Shown in pieces: positions 46,839 through 56,312 of a stretch of DNA of 64,000 nucleotides. The stretch's first letter is position 1; every line of letters begins with the position of its first letter. The notes below the pieces were generated by a model. The model worked only from the letters and a program-made list of their open reading frames with translations, was not told where the DNA came from and did not search any database. The stretch lies in the NCBI GenBank assembly GCA_030066775.1, contig JASJAY010000002.1:1-64000 (forward strand), read 5' to 3'. The stretch comes from Planctomycetota bacterium. GTDB lineage: Bacteria; Planctomycetota; PLA2; JAEUHO01. The position numbers were made by a program, and so were the translations under genes.

Positions 46839-48317
46839 ATGAAGACGCACCCGACCCCTTACGTCGCAATCGGCATGTTGCTGTGCATGGCCGGCATCTG
46901 CTTCGCCGGCCCGGAAGCCGAGCTGCAGAAGAAGTACGAAGAGAAGATCGCGAAGCCGTTCGTCGCCCACGGCGGATGGAGCGTGGACTACGACGAAGCA
47001 CGTGAACGTGCGGCCAAGGAGCAGAAGCTCATCTTCACCTACTTCACGCGTTCGTATGCACGGTGAGGCCCTTGTGACGCATTGGAGAGCGGTCCGCTCT
47101 CCGCGCCCGAGTTCGTGGCGTTCGCGAAGAAGGTCGTTGCGTACATGCACGTGACGACACGCATCCCGGATCGCAAGCACGATGGGCTGCTCCAGGAGAA
47201 GGGCTTCGGCGGCTTCCCCACGCTGGCGTTCCTGGACGCCGAGGGCAACGTCCTCGCGGAGCCGAACGGACGCAGCGTCGAGGCCTTCGAAGCCACACTC
47301 GTCGCCATCGGGCAGCTCGACGAGCTCAACCGCCGCATCGAGGCGGGGGAGACGGGCCTCGAGGCAGAGCTGCTGCTCGTCGAGCACACGCTGGGCAAGG
47401 TGCGGGGACTGGCGTTCGATGAACGTGCCGCGGCGCTGGAGAAGGTCACCGACGCACAACGCGTCCGCATCGATCAGATCCTCGTGGACAACGAGGTCAT
47501 GCGGCTGGCCGTCATGCCCCGACAGGGAGGACTGGAGGGGCTGAAGAAGGCGGCGGAGGGCATGCTCGCCCTGCTCGACAAGGGGAAGCACCCGACGAAG
47601 GACATCCGCTACATCTATCCCCTCTGGTCCACGATCGGCCGGTACGGCTTGGAGACGAAGAACAGCGCCCTGCTGAAGAAGGCCGCCGACGGCCTCTCGA
47701 CCGACCTGCCGGAAGAAGAGGCGCTCAAGCCCGTCGCGGCGCAGTTCCGGGAGTCCGCCACTCGGCTCGATCACCACGCAGCGATCCTGAAGCGCGTGGA
47801 AGCGGGGGAGCAAGGGCTGGAGGCCGCGCTGCTGCTGGCCGCCTTCCGCATCGGCACCGTGAAGGGCGACGCATTCAAGGCGCAAGCCACGGCGTTGCTC
47901 GACAAGGCGACGGACGAGGAGCGCGGGCAGCTCGGAGAGGCGCTGCGCGAGGTCGCGTTCGGCGCGCACATCCGGCCGTTCCGTTCGCGCGAGGAGGCCG
48001 ACGCCGCGTGTGCAGAGATGCTGAACATGATCGACGTGGCGGGCGATCCGCCCGTGGGCGTGGCGAAGCAGGTCTGGGGTCTCTTGCTCGGATACGCGAC
48101 GCGCCAAGCGGATCCGGACCTGATGGAGCGGGTCGCGGACAAGTTCATCGAGGCCTACACCGGCAACAAGGGCGCGCAGGACTACGCGCGCGGCATCAAG
48201 ACACAGGCGCAGAAGCTGCGGGCCGAACAGGCCAAGGCGGCGGAGGACGCGGAGAAGGCCGAGGGCGACAAGCCGGCGGATGACAAGCCGGACGACGACA
48301 AGTCCGGCGGCGGATAG
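46839..48317 (+). CDS. Exported thioredoxin-like selenoprotein (U-G-P-C) with long helical C-terminus, TGA recoded
   Basis: Read through the in-frame TGA at 47064-47066, this gives 492 residues from ATG 46839. A signal peptide (ending GICFAGP) precedes KLIFTYFTRSYAR-U-GPC, so the TGA (codon 76) replaces the first Cys of the classical thioredoxin C-G-P-C. Then FGGFPTLAFLDAEGNVLAE matches thioredoxin's cis-Pro region. From about residue 165 to the end it is mostly helical, with an acidic Lys/Asp tail. A perfect 8-bp hairpin begins 17 nt after the TGA. A periplasmic redox role is likely; the substrate is unknown. It is divergent from an octaheme cytochrome. Confidence 0.85.
47084..47102 (+). promoter_or_regulatory. 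Candidate bacterial SECIS hairpin for the 46839-48317 gene
   Basis: GGAGAGCG (47084-47091) pairs perfectly with CGCTCTCC (47095-47102); the 3-nt loop is GTC. The loop begins 25 nt after the TGA, within the 16-37 nt range usual for bacterial SECIS elements, and its first base is G. The tip CGGTCCG resembles the tip of the 34506-34523 hairpin. Confidence 0.75.
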
Positions 48318-48371
48318 GCGACCCGCTCAAGCGTTCGACCGGAGCGCCGCCCCGACCGCCTTTCCCTTCGA

Positions 48372-49238
48372 TCAGAAACGGAACTCGGCGCTGAGCACGG
48401 TCTGGTGCAGCCAGGCGAACGTGTACACCGTGTCGTTGTCGGCACCGCCTTCGATCGTCCGGTAGCCCAAGCCGATGCTCCAGCGATCGTCGATGTCGTA
48501 GAAGAGCTTGGCCGAGAAGTCGAAGGCGCGTCCCTGCGGCGCCCATGCGCCGTCGAGATCGGCTACGAAGCGCCAGCACGGCGCGAGGCGCTTCTCGAAG
48601 GCCACGTGCAGGAGCGGCACGAACCCCAGGTCCGTGTCCTTGGCGGACGTACCACCCTGCTCGAGCTCGATCTTCGCGTCGCGGATCTTCGCCGTCGCGC
48701 CGACATGGAGCGACCAATCGCACCCGCAGCCGAGGAGGTAGCGGTACGTGAGGCGATACGAGTTGAACTTGTACGTCGCCTTCGTGCGCTGGCCCGCGGC
48801 GAAGAGCTGCCCGTCGAAGGAGACCTGCTGATCGAGGGTGTCGGTGCCGGAGAGCTCGAGCGGCGCGACGACCGCGCGGACGGTGTGGCGCGGCGCCACG
48901 TGCCAGTCGAACGTGAGCCGTCCGTAGGGGAAGGGCCCCGCGCCCGTGAGGTCGTCGAGATCGAAGCGGGTGCCCGTGTCGCCGGGGATCGCCACCTCGT
49001 TCCTCGACTGCCACACCGGCCCGGCCTCGAGCTCCAATCGGAACCGCTTGTACGCGCGCTCGCGCCGGGGGCCGCACGTCCAGTCCAGACAGCACGGCTC
49101 GCCCTGCGCGATCGTCCCGTCCTGCGCGAAGGCACGCCGCTCGACCACGGCACCGCGCTGACCGATCGCGAGCTGGGTGCGGCAGCCGGCGAGCGCCAGC
49201 AAGGCCACGGCGAGACATCCCATCCAAAGTCGGTACAC
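48372..49238 (-). CDS. Outer-membrane beta-barrel lipoprotein of unknown function
   Basis: The 288-residue protein starts at ATG 49238. The signal peptide ends in a lipobox (LALAGC, Cys19). The body has repeated alternating aromatic strands (TYKFNSYRLTYRYLL, AFDFSAKLFYDIDDRWSIGLGYR) and ends ...VLSAEFRF, with a terminal Phe as in proteins inserted by BAM. A Cys cluster (EPCCLDWTC) near the N-terminus may form disulfides. Function unknown. It converges on the selenoprotein gene, 54 bp apart. Confidence 0.7.
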   Translation of the reverse strand: MYRLWMGCLAVALLALAGCRTQLAIGQRGAVVERRAFAQDGTIAQGEPCCLDWTCGPRRERAYKRFRLELEAGPVWQSRNEVAIPGDTGTRFDLDDLTGAGPFPYGRLTFDWHVAPRHTVRAVVAPLELSGTDTLDQQVSFDGQLFAAGQRTKATYKFNSYRLTYRYLLGCGCDWSLHVGATAKIRDAKIELEQGGTSAKDTDLGFVPLLHVAFEKRLAPCWRFVADLDGAWAPQGRAFDFSAKLFYDIDDRWSIGLGYRTIEGGADNDTVYTFAWLHQTVLSAEFRF

Positions 49239-49291
49239 GTCGCTTGCTCCCGCTCCGTCTGCGTGCCCTCCCTGTGGGCACGCCCCCCGTC

Positions 49292-52200
49292 CTACATCGA
49301 AGCGGCCCCGATCCGTCGCACGAGATCCACCGCGTCGAAGGCGGGGCGGTCCGCGGCGTCGAGGCTCGCACGCATGTGATCGAGCAGCTGGGTGGCGCGT
49401 GCAAGGTGCGACGCGTCGCCGCCCGCCTCGTAGAGCGCGTACCAGGCTTCAGCACGGTCGAACGCCGGAAGCGCCGGGGCCCGCGCCTCGAGCGTGTGGA
49501 CTGCGGGCTCCAGCGTGGCGGCATCGAGCTTCGTCTGGAGCGCCACGGCGAGGACGCCCGAGGTGTCGATGCCCACGTCGGGCGCGTCGAGGACCTCAGC
49601 CAGATGCATGGCCGCGACGTCCGGTCGATCGGTGCAGAGCGCGGTGCGCCCCATCCCCGTGAGGGCGCGGAGCGCGTCCGCGCTGGACGCCGCCGCCGCG
49701 CGCGACCGTTCGTGCAGCGCGTACGCCTCGTCGTAGCGCGCTTCGGCCTCGCACAGGCGCGCCTCGACCCACAGGGCGTGCGGCGCCCACCGCGCGTCGA
49801 CTGTCTTGCCGTGGCGTTCCGTCATGTCCGCCAGGGCCTCGCGCGCCTGGGTGAGCTGCCCCGCGACGGCCCAGGCATGGACCAGCCGGCCGACGATGTG
49901 GCGCAGCAACCCGAGGTAGCCCATCGCCTCGACCGCGTCGCGCGCTTCCACGAGATGCCGGAGCCCCTCGCCCAGCTCCCCGGTGTGCACGCAGAGCCAC
50001 CCCTGGTTCGCCGTGGCGAACGCCGCGGCGATGGGCTCGTCGCTCGTCTCCGCGAGGCGGACCGCCTCCCGGGCCTGGCGCGTGGCGTCCTCGATGCGGC
50101 CGAGCTCCATCAGGGTCTCGCTGAGGTTGCCGCGGCTGATGATCTCGTGCTTGCGGTCGCCGAGCTCCATGCCGAGTGCGAGCGAGGCCTCGAGCTGCTC
50201 GAGCGCCTCCCCCATCCGCCCCCGTCGCTGCAGCAGGCCCGCGAGAACGGCCTGTGCCCGGCTGGCCGTGCGCAGACCCCCGACCTTCAGGCACTGCTCG
50301 AGCCCCTCGCGCAGGATCGCCTCGGCGCCGCTCGGATCGGCGCTCTCGGCGGCGAGCAAGCCGAGCGAGACGGTGGCGCTCGCCACCGCCATCGTCGCAC
50401 CGAGCGCGCTTGCGCGGTCTCGCGCCGCCTCGAGCGCCCGCATGGCTTCATCCGTGTGCCCGAGGTTGCCCAGGATGACGCCCGCGGCGATCCGACACCG
50501 GGTCTCGGCCTCCTCTTGCCCGCTCGCCTGCGCCTCTTCGGCGGCGCGCTCGTAGTACGCACGCGCGTCGGCCAGGTTGCCGCTGGTCCGGGCCAAGCGG
50601 CCCTCCAGCTCCAGGAGCTGGACGGTGCCGAGCTCCGGGTTCATCGTGGCGATCGCCGTCGCCTCGTAGCACGCCGCGCGCGCCTCCTCCGGTCGCGACA
50701 TCGTGATGAGCGCCCGCCCCTTGGTGCACAGGGCGCGCACGCGGAGCTCGGCGGGAATCTCCGCGTCGCTCTCCAGGACGGCCGTCACGAGCGCGTCGAC
50801 CTCGGCGGGTCGGGAGAGGTCGAGCGTACGCAAGACCTCCTCCAGGTACGGCGCGATGCGTTCCGCCTGTCCTGCGGCGAGGAAGTGGCGCGCCATCACG
50901 ATGGCGCGCGGCCCGGGCAGGGCGTACTTCGGTTCGTCGCCCGCGTCGGCGAGGCACGCCGCTAACGTCTCATGGAGCGTCGCACGCAATGCCTCGTGCA
51001 TGCGCTCGAGCAGCGCTTCGTGCGTAAGGCGGTGGCTGAAGCGATAGAGGCGTCCCGCGGACTCGAGAAACCCGTCGGCGCGCGCGAGGCCGTCGAGGGT
51101 GCGCAGCACGCGGATGCGCGGCAGGCCGAGCGCGTCCGCGATCCAACACGGGTCGAACCGGGGACCGGCACACGCGGCGGCGTCCAGCAGCTCGCGGGCG
51201 TTGTCGTCCAGGTCGGCCAGGTGTGCTTCCAATGCGTGCTGCAAGGAGTCGGGCAGCTCGGCGGCGCCATCTCGACCCAGCATGCGCCCGAGCTCGACGA
51301 GGTAGAGCGGGTTGCCGCCGGCCCGCTCCGCAGCCGCGTCGAGACGGCGCTCCGTCACGTCGACATCTTGCGTCGACGCGCGCAGCAAGCTGCGCGCATC
51401 GCTCGGGGGCAGCACGCCGAGCGCCAGCTGCTGGATGGCGTCGGAACGCAGGTGCGGCACCAGGACCGCCGGCGGCTCGGCGGACGTGATGCCGATCACG
51501 ACGATCGGCGCGTCGCGCGCCGCGAGGGCGATGCGCACGAAGGCCTGCTGGTCCTCGCGGCTGGCGCGATCCAGGTCGTCGAACGCGAGCAGGACGGGGC
51601 CGTCGGCGGCGAGCGCGCGCAAGACCTCGACGAACGCCGTCGCCCGGGCGTCCGGCGTGAGCGTGCGCGCCGCCTCGGACTCGATGCCGCGCAGGACATC
51701 GGCGAACGGGCCGGCGACGGCCGAGAGCCCCGTGAGCATCGTCGCGAGCCGGTGCTCGAGATCGGCGGGACCCAGGTGCTCGCCGAAGGCCGCGGCAAGG
51801 GAGGTCGAGACTTGCCCGACGCCGGCGCCACCAGCCAGGACACATCGCGGGTGATGCGAGCTCCGCGAGGCCCGGGCGAGCCACACGCGCAGGAGATGCG
51901 TGCGCCCCAGACCGGGATCGCCGGAGACGACGAGGGCGCCGCCGCGCCCGCTGCCGACGCGGGTCAGGAGCGCGTCGAGCCGCCGCAGCTCGCCCTCGCG
52001 TCCGACGTGCGGTTCGGGGAAGGGGAAGGCGGTCTCCGCGGTGGACTCGGCCATGCCGGTCTCGAGCCACCAGGCCGAGTCCTCGCCCTCCGCCAGGATC
52101 GTGGCGACCTCGTCGGCGCTGTCGAAGCGGTCCGTGCGCTCGGTCTGCAGCAGGCGCGCGACGACCGCGTCCATGAGCCGGGAGACCTGCGGCACCGCGT

Positions 52201-53089
52201 CGCGCACGCGCGGGAGGACACCCCGCCGCGCAGTCGGGTCCATCGCCGTGCCGTCCGGCGCGAGCCAGGCGTGCTGTCCGGTCAGCAGCTCGTAGAGCAC
52301 GAGCCCGAGCGCATACAGATCCGTGCGCTCGTCGAGCTCGCCGCCGAGCAGCTGTTCCGGTGCCGCGTAGAGCCGGCTGCCCACGAACTGGCCCGTCACC
52401 GAGAGCCGCGTGACGCCCTCGCGCTGGAGCGCGATGCCCATGTCCATCAGCTTGATGGTCTCGTCCGGCGTGATCAGGATGTTCTCGGGCTTGACGTCGC
52501 GGTGCAGGAGCCCGGCTGCGTGGACGGCGCCGAGCGCCCGTGCCACGTCGCGCCCGACCAGACGCACGAGCCGCTCGGACATCGGGCCGCTCTTCACCGT
52601 GGCGCTGTAGAGGTCCTCGCCCTCGACGTACTCGAGGACCAGGAACGGGCGGGGCGACTCCTTGGAGCCCGTCCATCCGAGCTCGAGCGTGCGCACGATG
52701 CCGGGGTGATCGAGGCGCATGCCGGCTTCCGCTTCGCGCAGGAACCGCCGGTAGTAGTCCGTGTTGCCGAGCAAGTGCGCATGCACGAGCTTGATCGCGA
52801 CCGTCGTGCCGGAGGGCGCGCGCGCCTCGAACACCGCCCCCATGCCGCCCTGGCCGAGCCGGCGCACGATCTCGTAGGGGCCGATCGCCTCCGGGAGCTC
52901 GTCCCCCGAGCGCGCATGCGCGCCTTCCATGGCCATGAGGACGGGGAAGAGGTGGCGAATGCGCTCGGCGAGCTCGGGGTGCTCGGTCGCGTACGCCTCG
53001 ATGTCGGGCGTCTCGCCCTCACGCAGGCGCGCCGAGAACGACTCGGCCAGCTCATCGAGGCGGTCTTCGAGCTCGTCGTCCGTGCTCAC
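49292..53089 (-). CDS. Ser/Thr protein kinase fused to NTPase and TPR domains (PknK-like regulator)
   Basis: The 1265-residue protein is best started at GTG 53089 (AGG seven to ten bases before); ATG 53140 is possible. An N-terminal helical segment precedes a kinase: G-loop LGQGGMGAVFEA, Lys100, HRDVKPEN (His196), DMG at 216-218 in place of DFG, and AAPEQL. An NTPase follows, with HVGREGELRRL and GDPGLGRTH (390-398), where the P-loop lysine is Arg, and FDDLD as Walker B. The last about 700 residues are TPR-type helices. It probably links a signal to a downstream kinase output. No target is visible. Confidence 0.9.
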   Translation of the reverse strand: MSTDDELEDRLDELAESFSARLREGETPDIEAYATEHPELAERIRHLFPVLMAMEGAHARSGDELPEAIGPYEIVRRLGQGGMGAVFEARAPSGTTVAIKLVHAHLLGNTDYYRRFLREAEAGMRLDHPGIVRTLELGWTGSKESPRPFLVLEYVEGEDLYSATVKSGPMSERLVRLVGRDVARALGAVHAAGLLHRDVKPENILITPDETIKLMDMGIALQREGVTRLSVTGQFVGSRLYAAPEQLLGGELDERTDLYALGLVLYELLTGQHAWLAPDGTAMDPTARRGVLPRVRDAVPQVSRLMDAVVARLLQTERTDRFDSADEVATILAEGEDSAWWLETGMAESTAETAFPFPEPHVGREGELRRLDALLTRVGSGRGGALVVSGDPGLGRTHLLRVWLARASRSSHHPRCVLAGGAGVGQVSTSLAAAFGEHLGPADLEHRLATMLTGLSAVAGPFADVLRGIESEAARTLTPDARATAFVEVLRALAADGPVLLAFDDLDRASREDQQAFVRIALAARDAPIVVIGITSAEPPAVLVPHLRSDAIQQLALGVLPPSDARSLLRASTQDVDVTERRLDAAAERAGGNPLYLVELGRMLGRDGAAELPDSLQHALEAHLADLDDNARELLDAAACAGPRFDPCWIADALGLPRIRVLRTLDGLARADGFLESAGRLYRFSHRLTHEALLERMHEALRATLHETLAACLADAGDEPKYALPGPRAIVMARHFLAAGQAERIAPYLEEVLRTLDLSRPAEVDALVTAVLESDAEIPAELRVRALCTKGRALITMSRPEEARAACYEATAIATMNPELGTVQLLELEGRLARTSGNLADARAYYERAAEEAQASGQEEAETRCRIAAGVILGNLGHTDEAMRALEAARDRASALGATMAVASATVSLGLLAAESADPSGAEAILREGLEQCLKVGGLRTASRAQAVLAGLLQRRGRMGEALEQLEASLALGMELGDRKHEIISRGNLSETLMELGRIEDATRQAREAVRLAETSDEPIAAAFATANQGWLCVHTGELGEGLRHLVEARDAVEAMGYLGLLRHIVGRLVHAWAVAGQLTQAREALADMTERHGKTVDARWAPHALWVEARLCEAEARYDEAYALHERSRAAAASSADALRALTGMGRTALCTDRPDVAAMHLAEVLDAPDVGIDTSGVLAVALQTKLDAATLEPAVHTLEARAPALPAFDRAEAWYALYEAGGDASHLARATQLLDHMRASLDAADRPAFDAVDLVRRIGAASM

Positions 53090-53219
53090 GCCGCTGACCT
53101 GCCTCCATCTCGGGACCGACGCTGTCGGCCCGCGCGCCAAGGCGCGGAGCGTACGTCGCTGCCGCCCGGCGCGCCAGCCAGGCCATGGTTCGTGATGCCG
53201 GCGCCGTGCGCGCCGTGGT

Positions 53220-54680
53220 TCACCGGCTCAGGTCGAGCGACTCCCGCACGAGGTTCCAGCCCTCGAACGTGAGCGTCGCGCGTAGGTGCTTCCCGTCCGC
53301 GTGGACCTCGATCTCGAGCGTGCGCGGCAACGAGAGCCCCTGGACGCGGGCCCAGGTCATCGTCTCGATGGACCGGGGCGGATCCCGGAAGGAGGACTGC
53401 GTGATGCGCTCGAGGCGGGTGGGCAGGTAGTGCGGGAACGGCACGTGGAACGGCACGCCCCGCGAGCGGAGGACGCGCTGGTACGTGTACCGGCTGATCT
53501 CCGTCACTTCCATCTGCGCGCTGTGGTCGCGGACCTCGGCAAGCGTGCCGTTGGACGCGAAGACGAGCGTGCGGTCCAGCGGCACCTCGACGTACTCGAT
53601 CATGGTGCGGGTCTCGAGCACGGTGCGCGTGCCGTCCTTGCGCACCTTGGGGGCGAAGGGGCCCAGCTGCTTGCGCAGCCAGTAGCGCTCGAAGACGCGA
53701 TCGAGCCAGTGCCGCCAGGCTTCGGTCTCGACGACGGCGTGGCGCTTCGCTTCGGGCCACGTGAGGCGTCCCGTCCGGCCGTCGTAGTGATAGGTGCCGC
53801 GCACCAGCTTTCCATCGACGCCGGGCGCGACGACCTGGCAGGTACCGCGCACGTAGCGCCATCGACCGGGGTTGTACGCCGTGGCCTCGTAGGCCTCCAC
53901 GGCCTTCCGCGCCTCGGGCACGAGCTTCGGGCCGACCTCGCTGCCGAAGCGCCAGCCGCGCATCCAGAGCGTCATGTCCATGCGCGTCGTGTCCTGGCCG
54001 ACGACGAGGTCCATACGCACGGGAACGGGCCGCCCCTGCACGCGGACCCACTTGATGGTGCCTTCCTCGAACTGTCGCTGGTCGACGCCGAAGCGCGTCT
54101 CCAGGACGAAGCGGCGAACCAGGTACAGGTCGTTCCAGCGCTGGTACGTGAACCGCACCTCGCCGAGGTGGATCTTCCCCTCCGGTCCCGGCACGCCGGT
54201 CTGGAGGCCCGTCAACACACCCTCTCGATCGAAGCGGAGGATGCGCAGCGGCGACGGTCCGCGCACATGGATGTCCGTGCCGGACGCGGTGGCCTTCGCC
54301 GTGAGCGTGCTGCCGCGCAGCATGGGTAGCCGGCCGAGGTCCAGCTGAAGCGCTTCGAACTCGGCGCGCCACCAGCCGCGCTCGAACACGCCGTCGCCCT
54401 TCGACACGCGCCAGTCGTAGTCCGCCATGAAGTAGTCGAAGAGGAAGTCGCCCTCGAGGAACTTGGGCTTGGGCGCCTTCACACCCTCGATCCAGAGCGT
54501 GCACGCGGCACGATGCGTTCCGGCCTTGCCGAGGGCGTAGCGCTTGGCCTGCCACGCCGTGAGCAGCGCCGTCGCGCGCTCGTCTGCCTTCAGCCCGGGA
54601 ATGCGGAGATCGTCTCCGCTCGCCTCGAGCCCCGTCGACACCAACAGCACCAGGACGAGCAACCCGCGCACACAACGCAT
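53220..54680 (-). CDS. Secreted protein of unknown function
   Basis: The 486-residue protein starts at ATG 54680, five to six bases after GGAGGTG. It has a signal peptide (MRCVRGLLVLVLLVSTGLEA), then a beta-rich protein with many Arg/Trp strands (RYVRGTCQVVAPG, RTMIEYVEVPLDRTLVF, ISRYTYQRVL). The pattern of alternating short strands suggests a large beta fold, perhaps lipoprotein-carrier-like (LolA/LolB-type). No motif allows a firm call. Confidence 0.65.
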   Translation of the reverse strand: MRCVRGLLVLVLLVSTGLEASGDDLRIPGLKADERATALLTAWQAKRYALGKAGTHRAACTLWIEGVKAPKPKFLEGDFLFDYFMADYDWRVSKGDGVFERGWWRAEFEALQLDLGRLPMLRGSTLTAKATASGTDIHVRGPSPLRILRFDREGVLTGLQTGVPGPEGKIHLGEVRFTYQRWNDLYLVRRFVLETRFGVDQRQFEEGTIKWVRVQGRPVPVRMDLVVGQDTTRMDMTLWMRGWRFGSEVGPKLVPEARKAVEAYEATAYNPGRWRYVRGTCQVVAPGVDGKLVRGTYHYDGRTGRLTWPEAKRHAVVETEAWRHWLDRVFERYWLRKQLGPFAPKVRKDGTRTVLETRTMIEYVEVPLDRTLVFASNGTLAEVRDHSAQMEVTEISRYTYQRVLRSRGVPFHVPFPHYLPTRLERITQSSFRDPPRSIETMTWARVQGLSLPRTLEIEVHADGKHLRATLTFEGWNLVRESLDLSR

Positions 54681-54863
54681 CGCACACCTCCAGTGCGCGT
54701 CAGGGCGCAAACCACGTTCCGGCCCCGCCCGGGCGCCACGGGCCCGCCCGGCCGCCCGCGAGGGGACTCTCCCCCACCGGCCTGCGCAGGGAGCCCCGCC
54801 GCCGCGGCGCGCCGCGTGCCAGGCGTGCATTCCAGCGCTAGGCTGGCAGCGGGCGGTGGATCC

Positions 54864-56270
54864 ATGGTGAGCCTCATGCAATCGCGACGAAGCGACCTCG
54901 CGTTGATCACGTGCCTCCTGTTCGGCGTCGCCTGCATGGCCTGCGGCGGCGGAGGCGGCGGCAGCGCCGTCGGCACGGGCGCCCCGCCCGCGGCGCCCGG
55001 AGCCTGCGGTGCCGTCGCGACGATCGAGGACGGGCGTGTCCCCGCGCGCGAGGTCCACGTCGCCGAGACGGGCGACGACCAGACCGGCAACGGCACGGCC
55101 GGCGCACCGTATGCGAGCGTCGCCCGCGCCCTTCAGGGGATCACGCCGGGCACGGCCGTGCGCATCCACCCCGGCACGTACACCGGCACCGTCTGGGTGA
55201 CCGGCGTGGCCGGCACGGCCGCGGACCCGATCTGGATCGGGGGCGTACCCGGGCAGCAGCGCCCCACGCTCGTCGGTGGATCGGAGGCGATGCACCTCTC
55301 GACCGTGCGCTACCTCGTGCTGCACGATCTCGAGATCACGAGCGCGCCGGCGAACGGGATCAACTGTGACGACGGCGGCAACCGCAGCGACCCCGACGCC
55401 ACGCGACACCTGCTCTTCCGCGACCTGTGGTTCCACGACCTCGGCGCGGGCGGGAACAACGACGGGCTGAAGCTCTCGGGCGTCGACGACTACGTGGTGC
55501 GGGACTGCGTCTTCGAGCGCATCTCGGCCGGCAGTGGCATCGACCACGTCGGATGCCATGGCGGTCTCATCGTCGACTGCCGCTTCGAGACGATGGGCAG
55601 CAACGCCATCCAGGTGAAGGGCGGCTCCGCGGACATCGAGATCCGCGCCTGCACGTTCGAGGACGCCGGGCAGCGCGGCATCAACATCGGCGGCTCGACG
55701 GGCTTCGACTTCTTCCGGCCCCCGCTCTCGGCGACGCAGCCGAACACGGAAGCGCGCAACGTGCGCGTGTACGCGAACCGGTTCGGTTCGTGCGGGACCC
55801 CCTTCGCATTCGTCGGCGCCGTGGACTGCATTGCCGCCAACAACACCATCTACGGCGGCACGCACACGTGGCTGTTCCGCATCCTGCAGGAGACGACGAC
55901 GTCGGGCGGCTTCGCGTTCCTCGAGACCCAGGACTGCGAGGTGTCGAACAACCTGTTCCACTTCGACGAGGGCGCGCTATCGACGTACGTGAACATCGGC
56001 GGCAACACGCAGGCCGGCACGTTCGTGATCCGAAACAACCTCTGGTACGCGCACGACGATCCCAGCCGATCGACGCCGACGCTCCCCGTTCCCGAGGCCG
56101 ACGGCGTCTACGGCGCGGATCCGTTTGCCGGCAATCCCGGCGCGGCGCCGGTCCCCGCCGCGAGCGGGCCCGCCGACGGCGCCGGGGTCGTCATCCCGGG
56201 GCTCACGGGTGACCTCGCGGGCCGCTGCTACGCGAGCCCGCCGGCGATCGGCGCCCACGAGGCCCCCTGA
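54864..56270 (+). CDS. Lipoprotein-like secreted right-handed beta-helix protein
   Basis: The 468-residue protein starts at ATG 54864 (ATG 54876 also possible). A signal sequence leads to CMACGGGGGG, a probable lipidated Cys followed by glycines. The start AETGDDQTGNGTAGAPYASVARALQGITPG with HPGTYTGTV is the entry of a DUF1565/parallel beta-helix domain, followed by regular coils (LHDLEITSAPANGINCDD, VRDCVFERISAGSGID, IEIRACTFEDAGQRGINIGG). Such folds bind or cleave polysaccharides. No lyase catalytic residues are obvious. Confidence 0.7.
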   Translation: MVSLMQSRRSDLALITCLLFGVACMACGGGGGGSAVGTGAPPAAPGACGAVATIEDGRVPAREVHVAETGDDQTGNGTAGAPYASVARALQGITPGTAVRIHPGTYTGTVWVTGVAGTAADPIWIGGVPGQQRPTLVGGSEAMHLSTVRYLVLHDLEITSAPANGINCDDGGNRSDPDATRHLLFRDLWFHDLGAGGNNDGLKLSGVDDYVVRDCVFERISAGSGIDHVGCHGGLIVDCRFETMGSNAIQVKGGSADIEIRACTFEDAGQRGINIGGSTGFDFFRPPLSATQPNTEARNVRVYANRFGSCGTPFAFVGAVDCIAANNTIYGGTHTWLFRILQETTTSGGFAFLETQDCEVSNNLFHFDEGALSTYVNIGGNTQAGTFVIRNNLWYAHDDPSRSTPTLPVPEADGVYGADPFAGNPGAAPVPAASGPADGAGVVIPGLTGDLAGRCYASPPAIGAHEAP

Positions 56271-56312
56271 CGCGCATCGCCCCGACAAGCCCGTTGGGTA
56301 GGATCGGGCGCC

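Noticed and set aside
46495-46842. Plus-strand ORF with a C-P-T-C pair in the noncoding region.
   Set aside because: It has no ribosome-binding site, a low-complexity Arg/Pro-rich translation and overlaps the start of the selenoprotein gene in another frame.
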